From Reclinomonas americana ATCC 50394 (Eukaryota; Jakobida; Jakobea; Jakobida): a stretch of DNA of 64,000 bases. The stretch's first letter is position 1; the number at the start of each line of letters is the position of its first letter. Shown piece by piece: positions 54,374 through 63,362 of this stretch. The DNA lies in NCBI GenBank assembly GCA_048213135.1, contig PS015009.1, positions 372,001 through 436,000 of the forward strand. The letters run 5' to 3'. The notes under the pieces are model-generated. The model ran no database searches and had not been told where the DNA came from. It was given only the letters and a program-made list of their open reading frames with translations. The translations under genes were made by a program, and so were the position numbers.

Positions 54374-54455
54374 ATGGACATATATATCATTACATCTGCT
54401 ATGTTTGATACATATTTTGAGTATTTTTATATAGTAACCAACCTCACCGTTTATT

Positions 54456-57400
54456 ATGAAAAAAATCTACTTACCGGCGGTCGTATGCCTTCTATTGCTT
54501 GCGGTCGCACTCCCGGGTATGGCGCAGCAATTCTTTGCCAACGTATCCGAAAATTCCATCCAGCTCAACCCGGCTGTCAATAAAAGGGTCATTCAGCCTT
54601 TAAAAGCCAGGACTTTATCGATGGACCTTAACGCCATGAAGCATTTCCTGGAGTCACTTCCATCTGAAAAGAATGTGAACCGCCTGCAGGCGCCCATATT
54701 GGAGTTGCCTATGCCCGATGGCAGCACCGGCAGGTTCAGGGTTTGGGAAAGCAGCGTCATGGAGCCCGGTCTCATGGCCAAGTTCCCTGAGATCAGGACC
54801 TATGCCGGCCAGGGTATCGACGATCCCTATGCTACCATAAGGTTCGATTTCAATCCTTATTTCGGTTTTCATGCCCAGGTGTTATCTGCCACTACCGGGC
54901 GCATTTATATTGATCCCTATGCCAGGGGCAATACCACCAACTATATCAGCTATTTCCACAAGGACAACAGGCCGTCTTCTTTTTTTGTTTGTGAAACGGA
55001 AGACAGTAAACCGCCAGTACCAACCACCAGCAACATTGTAACAGCTGGTCCCTGCCGCGGTACGGAATTGTATACTTACCGCCTGGCCATGGCTTGTACA
55101 GGTGAATACGCTACTGCTGTTTGTGCACCTGCAGCACCCACGGTACCGGCTACGCTGGCTGCCATGGCAACCTGTGTGAACAGGGTAACAGGCGTATATG
55201 AAACGGAAGTGTCTTTACGCATGGTGCTCATCGCCAACAATGATCTGCTCGTTTATCTTGATGGCACAACCGACCCCTATACCAACAACAACGGCAGCAC
55301 CATGCTTGGTCAGAACCAGACCAATGTGGATGCTATTATCGGTTCGGCCAATTACGATATCGGCCACGTAGTAAGTACCGGCGGCGGCGGTGTTGCGCAA
55401 CTGCGTGTACCCTGTACCGGTTCCAAAGCCCGTGGTGTTACCGGCTTACCCAATCCTGTTGGCGACGGTTTCTATATCGATTATGTAGCGCATGAAATGG
55501 GCCACCAGTGGGGCGGTAACCATACCTTCAACAGTATCACCAGCAATTGCGCCCCTCCCAACAGGAATGGTTCAACAGCTTATGAAGTGGGCAGCGGTAC
55601 AACCATACAGGCGTATGCCGGCATTTGCGGAGCAGATAATACACAACCCAACAGCGACCCGTTCTTCCATGCTGTAAGTTTTGATGAGATCAGTAACTAC
55701 ATATCTTCGGGCAGCGGTTTCAACTGTAAAGTGGCTACGTCAACCGGCAATACCATTCCACAGATCACCGCTATGAACAATAATGGCGCCACCATACCCA
55801 TCAACACCCCGTTCACCTTAACCGGTACGGCCACTGACGGCAACGGTGATGCGCTTACCTATTGCTGGGAAGAATGGGACCTGGGAGCCGGAGGAGCCTG
55901 GAATTCCGGGGCCACTTCCACTACAGCCCCGCTGTTCAAATCGAGGATCCCTAAAACAACAGGCAGCAGGACCTTTCCTGATATCGCCGTTATCCTTGCC
56001 GGTTATCCTGCCAATCCCGCCGCAACCATGGGCGGATTGAAAGGCGAAACCCTGCCTACCGTGGCCCGCGCCATGAGGTTCAGGCTCACCGTTCGCGATA
56101 ACAAAGCCGGTGGCGGCGGTGTTACCAGTGGTGGTGAAGGTTGCCAGGCTGGCCAGACAGGTACTTTCCAGATCAATGTATCCGGTACAACGCCTTTTGC
56201 CGTAACCCTGCCCAATGGTGGTGAAACCTGGGGTACAGGTTCAACCCAAACCGTTACCTGGGACCCGGCCGGCACCGCGGCAGCTCCGTTCAGCGTAGCT
56301 AACGTAAGGATCACGTTGTCAACCGACGGAGGTACCACCTATCCTACAGAGCTGCTGGCATCCACTGCCAATGACGGCACAGAAACCATTACCGTACCCG
56401 GTACTCCTTCCACCACCTGCCGCATCAGGGTGGAAGCCCTGGGTAATGTATTTTTCGATATTTCCAATGCCAACTTCACCATTTCCGGTGCAGCTACGCC
56501 AACATTCAACTTTACCACACCAGCCCCTGTAACTGTTCCGTGCGGTACCGCATCCGCGGTGATCAGCCTGGCAACAACAGCCAGCGGTGGTTTCTCAACT
56601 CCTATCAATCTGGCGGCAACAGGTAACCCTGCGCCAACGACTGTCAGCTTCAGCCCCAACCCGGTTGCACCCGGCAGCAGCAGCAATGTTACCATCAATA
56701 ACATGAGCACACTTGCCGCAGGCACTTATAACATCTCTGTTACCGGTACCGCAGGCGCAGAAGTAAAAACCGTAACCCTGCAGTACATCGTTTCCGGTGG
56801 TTCCGGGCCGGCTATTACAGCACAGCCTGCCAACACCTCTGCCTGCCCCGGCTCCAATGCCAGCTTCTCGGTGACCGCCACATCGGCAACCGGTTACCAA
56901 TGGCAGGTAAGCACCAACGGTGGTGGTACCTGGACCAACGTTCCTTCCGGCGGCAACGCGGCCACCTATACCGTAACAGGTGTAACTACAGCCATGAACA
57001 ATTACCAGTATCATGTGATCGTAACCGGCGCATGCGGTTCCGCAACATCCAATGCAGCCACGCTGACTGTTAATACCGTGCCGGCCATTACAGCTAACCC
57101 GTCGGCAGCATCCGTTTGCGCTACATTCAATACCTCGTTCAGTGCATCTTCAAGCGGTACGGGTGTTACCAACCAATGGCAGGTAAGTACCGATAATGGT
57201 ACCAGCTGGACCAACGTTTCCAACGGTGGTGTATACAGCGGCGCCACTACCACTACGCTTACCATTACCGGCGCTACCGCAGCCATGAATGGTTATTGTT
57301 ACCGGATGGTAGCCAGCGGCACCTGCACACCAGCGGCCAATTCCAACAGTGCCTGTCTGACCGTTATTGTTCCGGCTACGGTGACCAATCACCCGGCCAA

Positions 57401-58196
57401 CGCGTCTATCTGCAGTGGCGGTACCATTACTTTCACGGCGGCAGGTACTAATACCACCGTTTATAAATGGCAGGAAAGCACAGACGGCGGCGCCACATGG
57501 ACCACGCTGACCAACACCGCTCCTTATTCCGGTGTGAACACAGCTACACTCACCATCACCAATGTACCGGCTTCATTCGCCACACCGGTAAGAAGGTACA
57601 GGGCTTTGTTGTCGAATGCCAACTGCACAGTAGATATACCAACCAACGCGGCCACGCTCACCATTACGCCCAAACCATCGGCAGTATTGAGCGCCAGCCC
57701 GTCTAACGCGATCTATTTCCCGCAAACTACTACCCTCAGTGCCGCCATCACCAATGGCAACGCCAATACCGTTATCACATGGTATTACAATGGCGCTGTT
57801 CTGCCGGGTGTAACCGGCACCAGCTATGTGGTTGACGTGGATCACCTCGGCATCTACCAGGTTAAAGTATCTGATCCTACAGGTACCTGCTTCAGCTTTT
57901 CTAACGAGGATACCGTAGTAGCTGCACCTAACGGAAGGATGTTCATTACACCTAACCCCAACAGGGGTATCTTCGAAGTAAGGTTCTTCTCAGGAGCCCA
58001 CAACTTCGGTTTCAACAGGATGGTTACCATTTACGACAGCAAAGGCGCAAGGATCTATTCTCAGCCGCTGGTTGTTAACGGACCATACAGTGCATTGAAA
58101 GTGGATATCTCCAAACGTGGCAAAGGCATCTACTTCTTAGTCCTTGGTGACTATAAAGGAGGCGTACTTGCACAGGGCAAAGTGATCGTTCAATAA
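54456..58196 (+). CDS. Type IX-exported reprolysin-like metalloprotease with Ig-like domains (copy 1)
   Basis: 1246 residues: signal peptide (ending GMAQ), N-terminal prodomain, metzincin domain with HEMGHQWGGNH (zinc ligands His346, His350, His356; Glu347), beta domains from about residue 580, three Ig-like repeats (QWQVSTNGGGTWTNV, QWQVSTDNGTSWTNVS, KWQESTDGGATWTTLT) and a C-terminal type IX sorting domain (about 1160-1246, ending GVLAQGKVIVQ). The position of the metzincin Met-turn reads TIQAYAG, with Gln385 in place of Met. A secreted proteinase acting outside the cell is likely; substrate unknown. Confidence 0.9.
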   Translation: MKKIYLPAVVCLLLLAVALPGMAQQFFANVSENSIQLNPAVNKRVIQPLKARTLSMDLNAMKHFLESLPSEKNVNRLQAPILELPMPDGSTGRFRVWESSVMEPGLMAKFPEIRTYAGQGIDDPYATIRFDFNPYFGFHAQVLSATTGRIYIDPYARGNTTNYISYFHKDNRPSSFFVCETEDSKPPVPTTSNIVTAGPCRGTELYTYRLAMACTGEYATAVCAPAAPTVPATLAAMATCVNRVTGVYETEVSLRMVLIANNDLLVYLDGTTDPYTNNNGSTMLGQNQTNVDAIIGSANYDIGHVVSTGGGGVAQLRVPCTGSKARGVTGLPNPVGDGFYIDYVAHEMGHQWGGNHTFNSITSNCAPPNRNGSTAYEVGSGTTIQAYAGICGADNTQPNSDPFFHAVSFDEISNYISSGSGFNCKVATSTGNTIPQITAMNNNGATIPINTPFTLTGTATDGNGDALTYCWEEWDLGAGGAWNSGATSTTAPLFKSRIPKTTGSRTFPDIAVILAGYPANPAATMGGLKGETLPTVARAMRFRLTVRDNKAGGGGVTSGGEGCQAGQTGTFQINVSGTTPFAVTLPNGGETWGTGSTQTVTWDPAGTAAAPFSVANVRITLSTDGGTTYPTELLASTANDGTETITVPGTPSTTCRIRVEALGNVFFDISNANFTISGAATPTFNFTTPAPVTVPCGTASAVISLATTASGGFSTPINLAATGNPAPTTVSFSPNPVAPGSSSNVTINNMSTLAAGTYNISVTGTAGAEVKTVTLQYIVSGGSGPAITAQPANTSACPGSNASFSVTATSATGYQWQVSTNGGGTWTNVPSGGNAATYTVTGVTTAMNNYQYHVIVTGACGSATSNAATLTVNTVPAITANPSAASVCATFNTSFSASSSGTGVTNQWQVSTDNGTSWTNVSNGGVYSGATTTTLTITGATAAMNGYCYRMVASGTCTPAANSNSACLTVIVPATVTNHPANASICSGGTITFTAAGTNTTVYKWQESTDGGATWTTLTNTAPYSGVNTATLTITNVPASFATPVRRYRALLSNANCTVDIPTNAATLTITPKPSAVLSASPSNAIYFPQTTTLSAAITNGNANTVITWYYNGAVLPGVTGTSYVVDVDHLGIYQVKVSDPTGTCFSFSNEDTVVAAPNGRMFITPNPNRGIFEVRFFSGAHNFGFNRMVTIYDSKGARIYSQPLVVNGPYSALKVDISKRGKGIYFLVLGDYKGGVLAQGKVIVQ
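57830..58117 (+). repeat. Near-identical 3' segment shared with copy 2 (61557-61844)
   Basis: 288 bases with a single difference (57899 T vs 61626 C). The last 218 (57900-58117 = 61627-61844) are identical, while the 5' halves of the two genes are clearly diverged. Confidence 0.9.
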
Positions 58197-58213
58197 ACAG
58201 GAGAAATAACAAC

Positions 58214-58247
58214 AAAAAGGCTGTCTCAAACGGGGCAGCCTTTTTTT
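58214..58247 (+). terminator. Intrinsic terminator after metalloprotease copy 1
   Basis: AAAAAGGCTG pairs with CAGCCTTTTTTT around a 12-base loop. Confidence 0.8.
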
Positions 58248-58416
58248 ATGGCAGGATTCAAAATTTGGTATGGAAACAGTAAAAATTTGGGGAATTCCGG
58301 GGACTGTATTCCAGCCTGGTACGTGTCCATTTTAAAAGTTGGATGCTCTATATTATTGATAGCCAGCAGTTTTAAAAAACCAACCCGGAAATAATCATTT
58401 TTTAACCCAAAAAGGG

Positions 58417-58467
58417 GTATTATTAATATTTTTTGCCATACCATTTAAAGTCAAAAATTAATAATAC
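58417..58467. promoter_or_regulatory. Perfect 11-base inverted repeat upstream of metalloprotease copy 2
   Basis: GTATTATTAAT (58417-58427) and ATTAATAATAC (58457-58467) are exact complements 29 bases apart; ACTTTAG follows, 24 bases before the ATG. The word ATTAATAATACTTTA also occurs at about 6097 upstream of the sensor kinase. Could be an operator, a promoter element or an mRNA hairpin. Confidence 0.35.
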
Positions 58468-58491
58468 TTTAGCGGAAATTAAATTAATAAC

Positions 58492-61400
58492 ATGAAAAAA
58501 ACTCTACTCCTGACAGTATTGTTTGCATTCATTACTACCTTAAGTTTTGCTCAGTCTGACCAGTTCTGGACTGCCAATACACAAAGCCGCAGTAGTATTA
58601 CTACAGACAAAGCTGTTGCAAGATTGTCTTTCCCTAAAGAATTTAAGCTGTTCAACCTGAACCTTTCTTCTTTAAGGAATGAACTGTTTACAATCGTGGG
58701 TAACAATGCAGCCAAGCATTCTACGATTATTTCCCTGCCAGGTGCAGATGGTAAAATGGAACAGTTTGAAGTATACGAAGCTTCAAACTTCGAACCTGCC
58801 CTGCAAGCGAAATTCCCTGAGATCAGGGCCTTCTCCGGTAAAGGTATTACCGACAAATCTGCTACACTGAAACTGAGTATTTCTCCCCAGGGAATACAAA
58901 CCATGGTATTCAGGACAGCGACTGCCAACGAATTCATCGAGCCTTATTCAAAAGATCATGCCGTTTACGCGGTATTCAAATCACAAAGGGAGAAAGGAAG
59001 TCTGCCATGGGTATGTTCTACTCCTGACCAGCAGATCTTTGCCGGTCTGAAAGGACCTATCGCTTCTTCCAACATCACCGGAAGTTCTACAGGCGAACTG
59101 AAAACCATGCGCCTGGCTCAATCCTGCAATGGTGAATATTCCAACTGGTTCGGCGCTTTCAACTCTTCACAGGTAGCGCTGGTGCTGGCCGCTTTTAACA
59201 ACACCCTTACCCGTTGTAACGGTTGTTATGAAAAAGATCTTGCCATTCACCTGAACCTGATCGCCAACACCACTGCAGTGATCTATTATGATCCTGCTAC
59301 TGATCCTTACACTACCCTGGCTAACTGGAACAACCAGTTGCAGACTGCTCTTACTGCCAATATCGGCGAAGCCAACTACGACATCGGTCACATGTTCGGC
59401 GCTTCCGGTGGTGGCGGTAACGCGGGTTGTATCGGTTGCGTTTGCGTTGACGGACAAAAAGGACGTGGTATCACTTCTCCAGCCGATGGTATCCCTCAGG
59501 GTGATAACTTCGATATCGACTACGTAGCGCATGAAGTGGGCCACCAAATGGGCGGTAACCACACTTTCTCTATGTCAAATGAAGGTACTGGTGTAAATAA
59601 AGAAGTGGGTTCTGGTATCACCATCATGGGTTATGCCGGTATCACCAACCAGGACGTTGCTCCTCACTCTATCGACATTTTCCACGAAGCAACCATCCAG
59701 CAGATCCAGACCAACATGGCTGGCAAATCCTGCCCGGTTACTACCAACATCACTGCCAACAATGCTACTCCCGTTGTAGCGCCTGTTGCCAACTATACTA
59801 TTCCTATCAGCACACCGTTCGCACTGACCGGTTCAGCAACTGATGCCAATGCCGGCGACGTACTGACTTACTGCTGGGAACAAAATGACAACTCTACAAC
59901 TACTGGTAACGCCAGTGTTGCAAGCCCGACTAAACTGACCGGTCCTAACTGGTTATCATTCCCTGCCACAACATCTCCTACAAGGCTGATGCCAAGGCTG
60001 TCTACTATCCTGGCTGGTTTGTTCATCACCCCGGTACTGCCTGGTGGTGACCCGATCGCCAACATCGAAGCATTAAGCTCTGTTGCAAGGACGCTGAACT
60101 ACAGGCTGACTGTAAGGGATAACGTTCCGTACAGTTCTTCTGCACCAATCAAAGTTGGTCAGACTGCCTTTACTGATATGACCGTTACCGTTACCAATAC
60201 TTCCGGTCCGTTCAAAGTAACTGTTGCCAATACCGCAGGTACTACTTACCCAAGCGGTTCTACTCAAACCATTACATGGGATGTGGCCGGTACTACAGGT
60301 GCTCCTGTTAGCTGTGCTAACGTTAAGATCTCCCTGTCTACCGACGGTGGTAACACTTTCACCACTGTACTCGCAGCCAACACACCTAATGATGGCAGCG
60401 AATCAGTAACTATCCCAGGTCCTTCCACAACAACTGCAAGGATCAAGATCGAATCTGTTGGTAATATCTTCTTTGATATCAACGATGCTAACTTCAGCAT
60501 TACCGGTGCCTGCTCTGGTCCGACAGTGACTACGCAGCCTGCCAACTCAACTATCTGTCCTTCAGCCAATACATCATTCACGGTGGGTACAGACAATGCA
60601 ACCAGCTATCAGTGGCAGGTAAGCACCGACGGCGGTAGTAACTGGTCAAATGTTAGCAACGGTGGTGTGTATGGTGGCGCTACTGCTACTACCCTCACCA
60701 TTACTGGTGCAACTGCCGGTATGAATAATTACCGCTACCGTTCTGTAACCAGCAACGTGTGCGGAACGACCAATTCAAACAGCGCTACATTAACTGTTAA
60801 TGCAGCTCCTGCTATCACAACACAACCCGTAGCCGCTTCTATCTGTGCAACGTTCAACACATCGTTCACTGCAGCTTCTTCCGGTACAGGTGTTACCAAC
60901 CAATGGCAGGTAAGTACTGATAACGGTGGCAGCTGGACCAATGTTTCCAACGGTGGTGTATACAGCGGTGCTACTACCACTACACTTACTCTTACTGGTG
61001 TAACACTTGCCATGAACAGCTATTGCTATCGTATGGTAGCAACCGGCACATGTTCTCCTGCTGCTAATTCCAACAGTGCCTGCCTGACGGTAGTTGCTCC
61101 TGCAGTAGTAGTTAACCACCCGGCCAACGCGTCTATCTGCAGCGGCGGTGTTATTACTTTCTCAGTAACCGGTACCAACACCACAGTTTACAAATGGCAG
61201 GAAAGCACAGACGGTGGCGCCACATGGACCACGCTGACCAACACCGCTCCTTATTCCGGTGTGAACACAGCTACGCTCACCATCACCAATGTGCCTACCA
61301 ACTTTGCAACACCGGTACGCCGTTACCGTGCACTGTTGTCTAATGCCAGCTGTACTGCTGACATTGCTTCTAATTCAGCTACACTGACCATTATACCTAA

Positions 61401-61923
61401 ACCAAGCGCGGTGATCACAGCCAATCCGTCTAACGCGATTTACTTCCCGCAAACCACCACCCTGAATGCCGCCATCACCAATGGCAACGCCAATACCATC
61501 ATTACATGGTACTACAATGGCGCTGTCCTGCCTGGTGTAACCGGCAACAGCTATGTGGTTGACGTGGATCACCTCGGCATCTACCAGGTTAAAGTATCTG
61601 ATCCTACAGGTACCTGCTTCAGCTTCTCTAACGAGGATACCGTAGTAGCTGCACCTAACGGAAGGATGTTCATTACACCTAACCCCAACAGGGGTATCTT
61701 CGAAGTAAGGTTCTTCTCAGGAGCCCACAACTTCGGTTTCAACAGGATGGTTACCATTTACGACAGCAAAGGCGCAAGGATCTATTCTCAGCCGCTGGTT
61801 GTTAACGGACCATACAGTGCATTGAAAGTGGATATCTCCAAACGCGGTAAAGGCCTGTACTTCTTAGTTCTTGGTGACTATAAAGGAGGCGTACTTGCAC
61901 AGGGCAAAGTGATTGTGGAATAA
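58492..61923 (+). CDS. Type IX-exported reprolysin-like metalloprotease with Ig-like domains (copy 2)
   Basis: 1143 residues, same architecture as copy 1: signal peptide (ending SFAQ), prodomain, metzincin HEVGHQMGGNH (His347, His351, His357) with a normal Met-turn TIMGYAG (Met379), beta and Ig-like repeats, type IX sorting domain ending GVLAQGKVIVE. It is about 100 residues shorter because one beta domain between catalytic and Ig regions is missing. Codon usage is less GC-rich in the 5' two thirds than in copy 1. Tandem duplicate, separated by 295 bases with its own promoter region. Confidence 0.91.
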   Translation: MKKTLLLTVLFAFITTLSFAQSDQFWTANTQSRSSITTDKAVARLSFPKEFKLFNLNLSSLRNELFTIVGNNAAKHSTIISLPGADGKMEQFEVYEASNFEPALQAKFPEIRAFSGKGITDKSATLKLSISPQGIQTMVFRTATANEFIEPYSKDHAVYAVFKSQREKGSLPWVCSTPDQQIFAGLKGPIASSNITGSSTGELKTMRLAQSCNGEYSNWFGAFNSSQVALVLAAFNNTLTRCNGCYEKDLAIHLNLIANTTAVIYYDPATDPYTTLANWNNQLQTALTANIGEANYDIGHMFGASGGGGNAGCIGCVCVDGQKGRGITSPADGIPQGDNFDIDYVAHEVGHQMGGNHTFSMSNEGTGVNKEVGSGITIMGYAGITNQDVAPHSIDIFHEATIQQIQTNMAGKSCPVTTNITANNATPVVAPVANYTIPISTPFALTGSATDANAGDVLTYCWEQNDNSTTTGNASVASPTKLTGPNWLSFPATTSPTRLMPRLSTILAGLFITPVLPGGDPIANIEALSSVARTLNYRLTVRDNVPYSSSAPIKVGQTAFTDMTVTVTNTSGPFKVTVANTAGTTYPSGSTQTITWDVAGTTGAPVSCANVKISLSTDGGNTFTTVLAANTPNDGSESVTIPGPSTTTARIKIESVGNIFFDINDANFSITGACSGPTVTTQPANSTICPSANTSFTVGTDNATSYQWQVSTDGGSNWSNVSNGGVYGGATATTLTITGATAGMNNYRYRSVTSNVCGTTNSNSATLTVNAAPAITTQPVAASICATFNTSFTAASSGTGVTNQWQVSTDNGGSWTNVSNGGVYSGATTTTLTLTGVTLAMNSYCYRMVATGTCSPAANSNSACLTVVAPAVVVNHPANASICSGGVITFSVTGTNTTVYKWQESTDGGATWTTLTNTAPYSGVNTATLTITNVPTNFATPVRRYRALLSNASCTADIASNSATLTIIPKPSAVITANPSNAIYFPQTTTLNAAITNGNANTIITWYYNGAVLPGVTGNSYVVDVDHLGIYQVKVSDPTGTCFSFSNEDTVVAAPNGRMFITPNPNRGIFEVRFFSGAHNFGFNRMVTIYDSKGARIYSQPLVVNGPYSALKVDISKRGKGLYFLVLGDYKGGVLAQGKVIVE

Positions 61924-61943
61924 GAAAGGATATCATCTCCTCA

Positions 61944-61976
61944 TAAAAAAGGGCTGTACTTGGTACAGCCCTTTTT
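61944..61976 (+). terminator. Intrinsic terminator after metalloprotease copy 2
   Basis: AAAAAAGGGCTGTAC pairs with GTACAGCCCTTTTT around a TTG loop. Confidence 0.9.
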
Positions 61977-62036
61977 CTTTACCTGCAGGCGGCTAAAATT
62001 CCTTAATTTTACTGAACACATTTTATTCTTCCTGTT

Positions 62037-62678
62037 ATGAAAAAGATACTGGTATTCGCCTTGTCAGGCCTGCTGATCGCTTCCTGTTCCTCACCGGCAA
62101 AAGATTCATTTGATGAAAGCCTGGCCAGGCCCGACAGCCTGGGCAACAGCAATACAACAGCAACACCCTCTGCTCCTGTTCAACCCGTGAATGGGCTGAA
62201 CAACCTGCCGCAGAACAACCAGCAGCCAGTTATCATTACCCCGCAGCAACAGGCTCAGCCTGCAGCGCCACCGGTCATATCCAGTTCACTGACAGCACCG
62301 GGCACCACCACCGCTACGGCCACCACCAGCACTGCAGCCGGTATGAATCCGCCGCACGGACAACCCGGTCACCGGTGTGATATTCCCGTAGGCGCTGCGC
62401 TTAATTCAAAACCCGCGGCCACTACTGCTGCTACCAAACCATCTACCACCACAATTACGCCGGTTAATGTTCCTGTAACACCAACAGCGCCGGGCATGAA
62501 CCCGCCGCACGGACAACCCGGTCACAGGTGCGACATAGCCGTTGGCGCTCCGCTCAACAGCGCACCCGCAACAGCAACGCCCGTAACCGTACCTGCAACA
62601 CCTGTAAGCGTGCCCGCCACAGCACCCGTGGCTGATACAGCCAAAGGCGGTGTTACCGGTTCAAGAGGCGGTAAATAA
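62037..62678 (+). CDS. Lipoprotein with two NPPHGQPGHRCDI motifs in a low-complexity chain
   Basis: 213 residues. Lipoprotein signal MKKILVFALSGLLIASC (Cys17). The mature chain is Pro/Ala/Thr-rich and probably unfolded, except for two 23-residue copies of GMNPPHGQPGHRCDI-x-VGAxLNS at residues 102-124 and 153-175. Each copy offers two His and one Cys. I have seen similar motifs in other Bacteroidota proteins but know of no assigned function. Confidence 0.75.
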   Translation: MKKILVFALSGLLIASCSSPAKDSFDESLARPDSLGNSNTTATPSAPVQPVNGLNNLPQNNQQPVIITPQQQAQPAAPPVISSSLTAPGTTTATATTSTAAGMNPPHGQPGHRCDIPVGAALNSKPAATTAATKPSTTTITPVNVPVTPTAPGMNPPHGQPGHRCDIAVGAPLNSAPATATPVTVPATPVSVPATAPVADTAKGGVTGSRGGK

Positions 62679-62699
62679 TTATTATATCGAAGGGAACAT

Positions 62700-63311
62700 C
62701 TATTTATTAGGTTGCCCGCTCACATATGTATTTCCCCTGATGTAGAAGCGGTAGGGTAAAGATGCGTCTTTTCCTGCTCCGTCGATGCCGATTCGTTTAC
62801 TCGTACCCGTAAGTGATGCCGGCACCATGTAACCATCATCCTCTATTGTTATCATACTGCCGCTCATCAGATCGATCCCGGAATGAATTTTAGTAATACC
62901 CAGTGCCTTTCCTGCATTGCCGGGCCCGCGGGTAAGGGTATGATCCGCTTTTGTTTTACCGCAGCGTTTCAGCATCAGCGGTATGCCTTCCATGGGTTCC
63001 ACGGCCCGTACCAGTACCGCGTCAGGAATACCGGGTTCGTTGGTAACGATATTGAAAAGATGGTGCATCCCATAACAAATATAAACATATGAAGTACCGG
63101 CCTTGCTGTACATAGGTTCGTTCCTGGCCGTACGGCGCCCGCCAAATGAATGCGAAGCTTTATCTGTAATCGCAACATAGGCTTCCGTTTCCACAATACG
63201 CCCCGAGGTAATGCCATCCTCAAAGCGGGTAACAATGATCTTTCCCAGCAGTTCACGGGCAATGGTGACCACATCATCACGCTCATAAAAATCGATGCTC
63301 AACTTCCTCAT
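62700..63311 (-). CDS. 3-methyladenine DNA glycosylase (Mpg/AAG family)
   Basis: 203 residues. Removes alkylated purines from DNA. Motifs: ARELLGKIIVTRFEDGITSGRIVETEAY (catalytic Glu), DKASHSFGGRRTARNEPMYSKAGTSYVYICYGMHHLFNIVT and AVLVRAVEPMEG, then LTRGPGNAGKALGI. Length fits the bacterial Mpg family. Convergent with the lipoprotein gene, 21 bases apart. Confidence 0.95.
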   Translation of the reverse strand: MRKLSIDFYERDDVVTIARELLGKIIVTRFEDGITSGRIVETEAYVAITDKASHSFGGRRTARNEPMYSKAGTSYVYICYGMHHLFNIVTNEPGIPDAVLVRAVEPMEGIPLMLKRCGKTKADHTLTRGPGNAGKALGITKIHSGIDLMSGSMITIEDDGYMVPASLTGTSKRIGIDGAGKDASLPYRFYIRGNTYVSGQPNK

Positions 63312-63362
63312 TATATATTAACTTTAAAGGCTAAAGTAAAATATTATACCGCACAATTCCGC

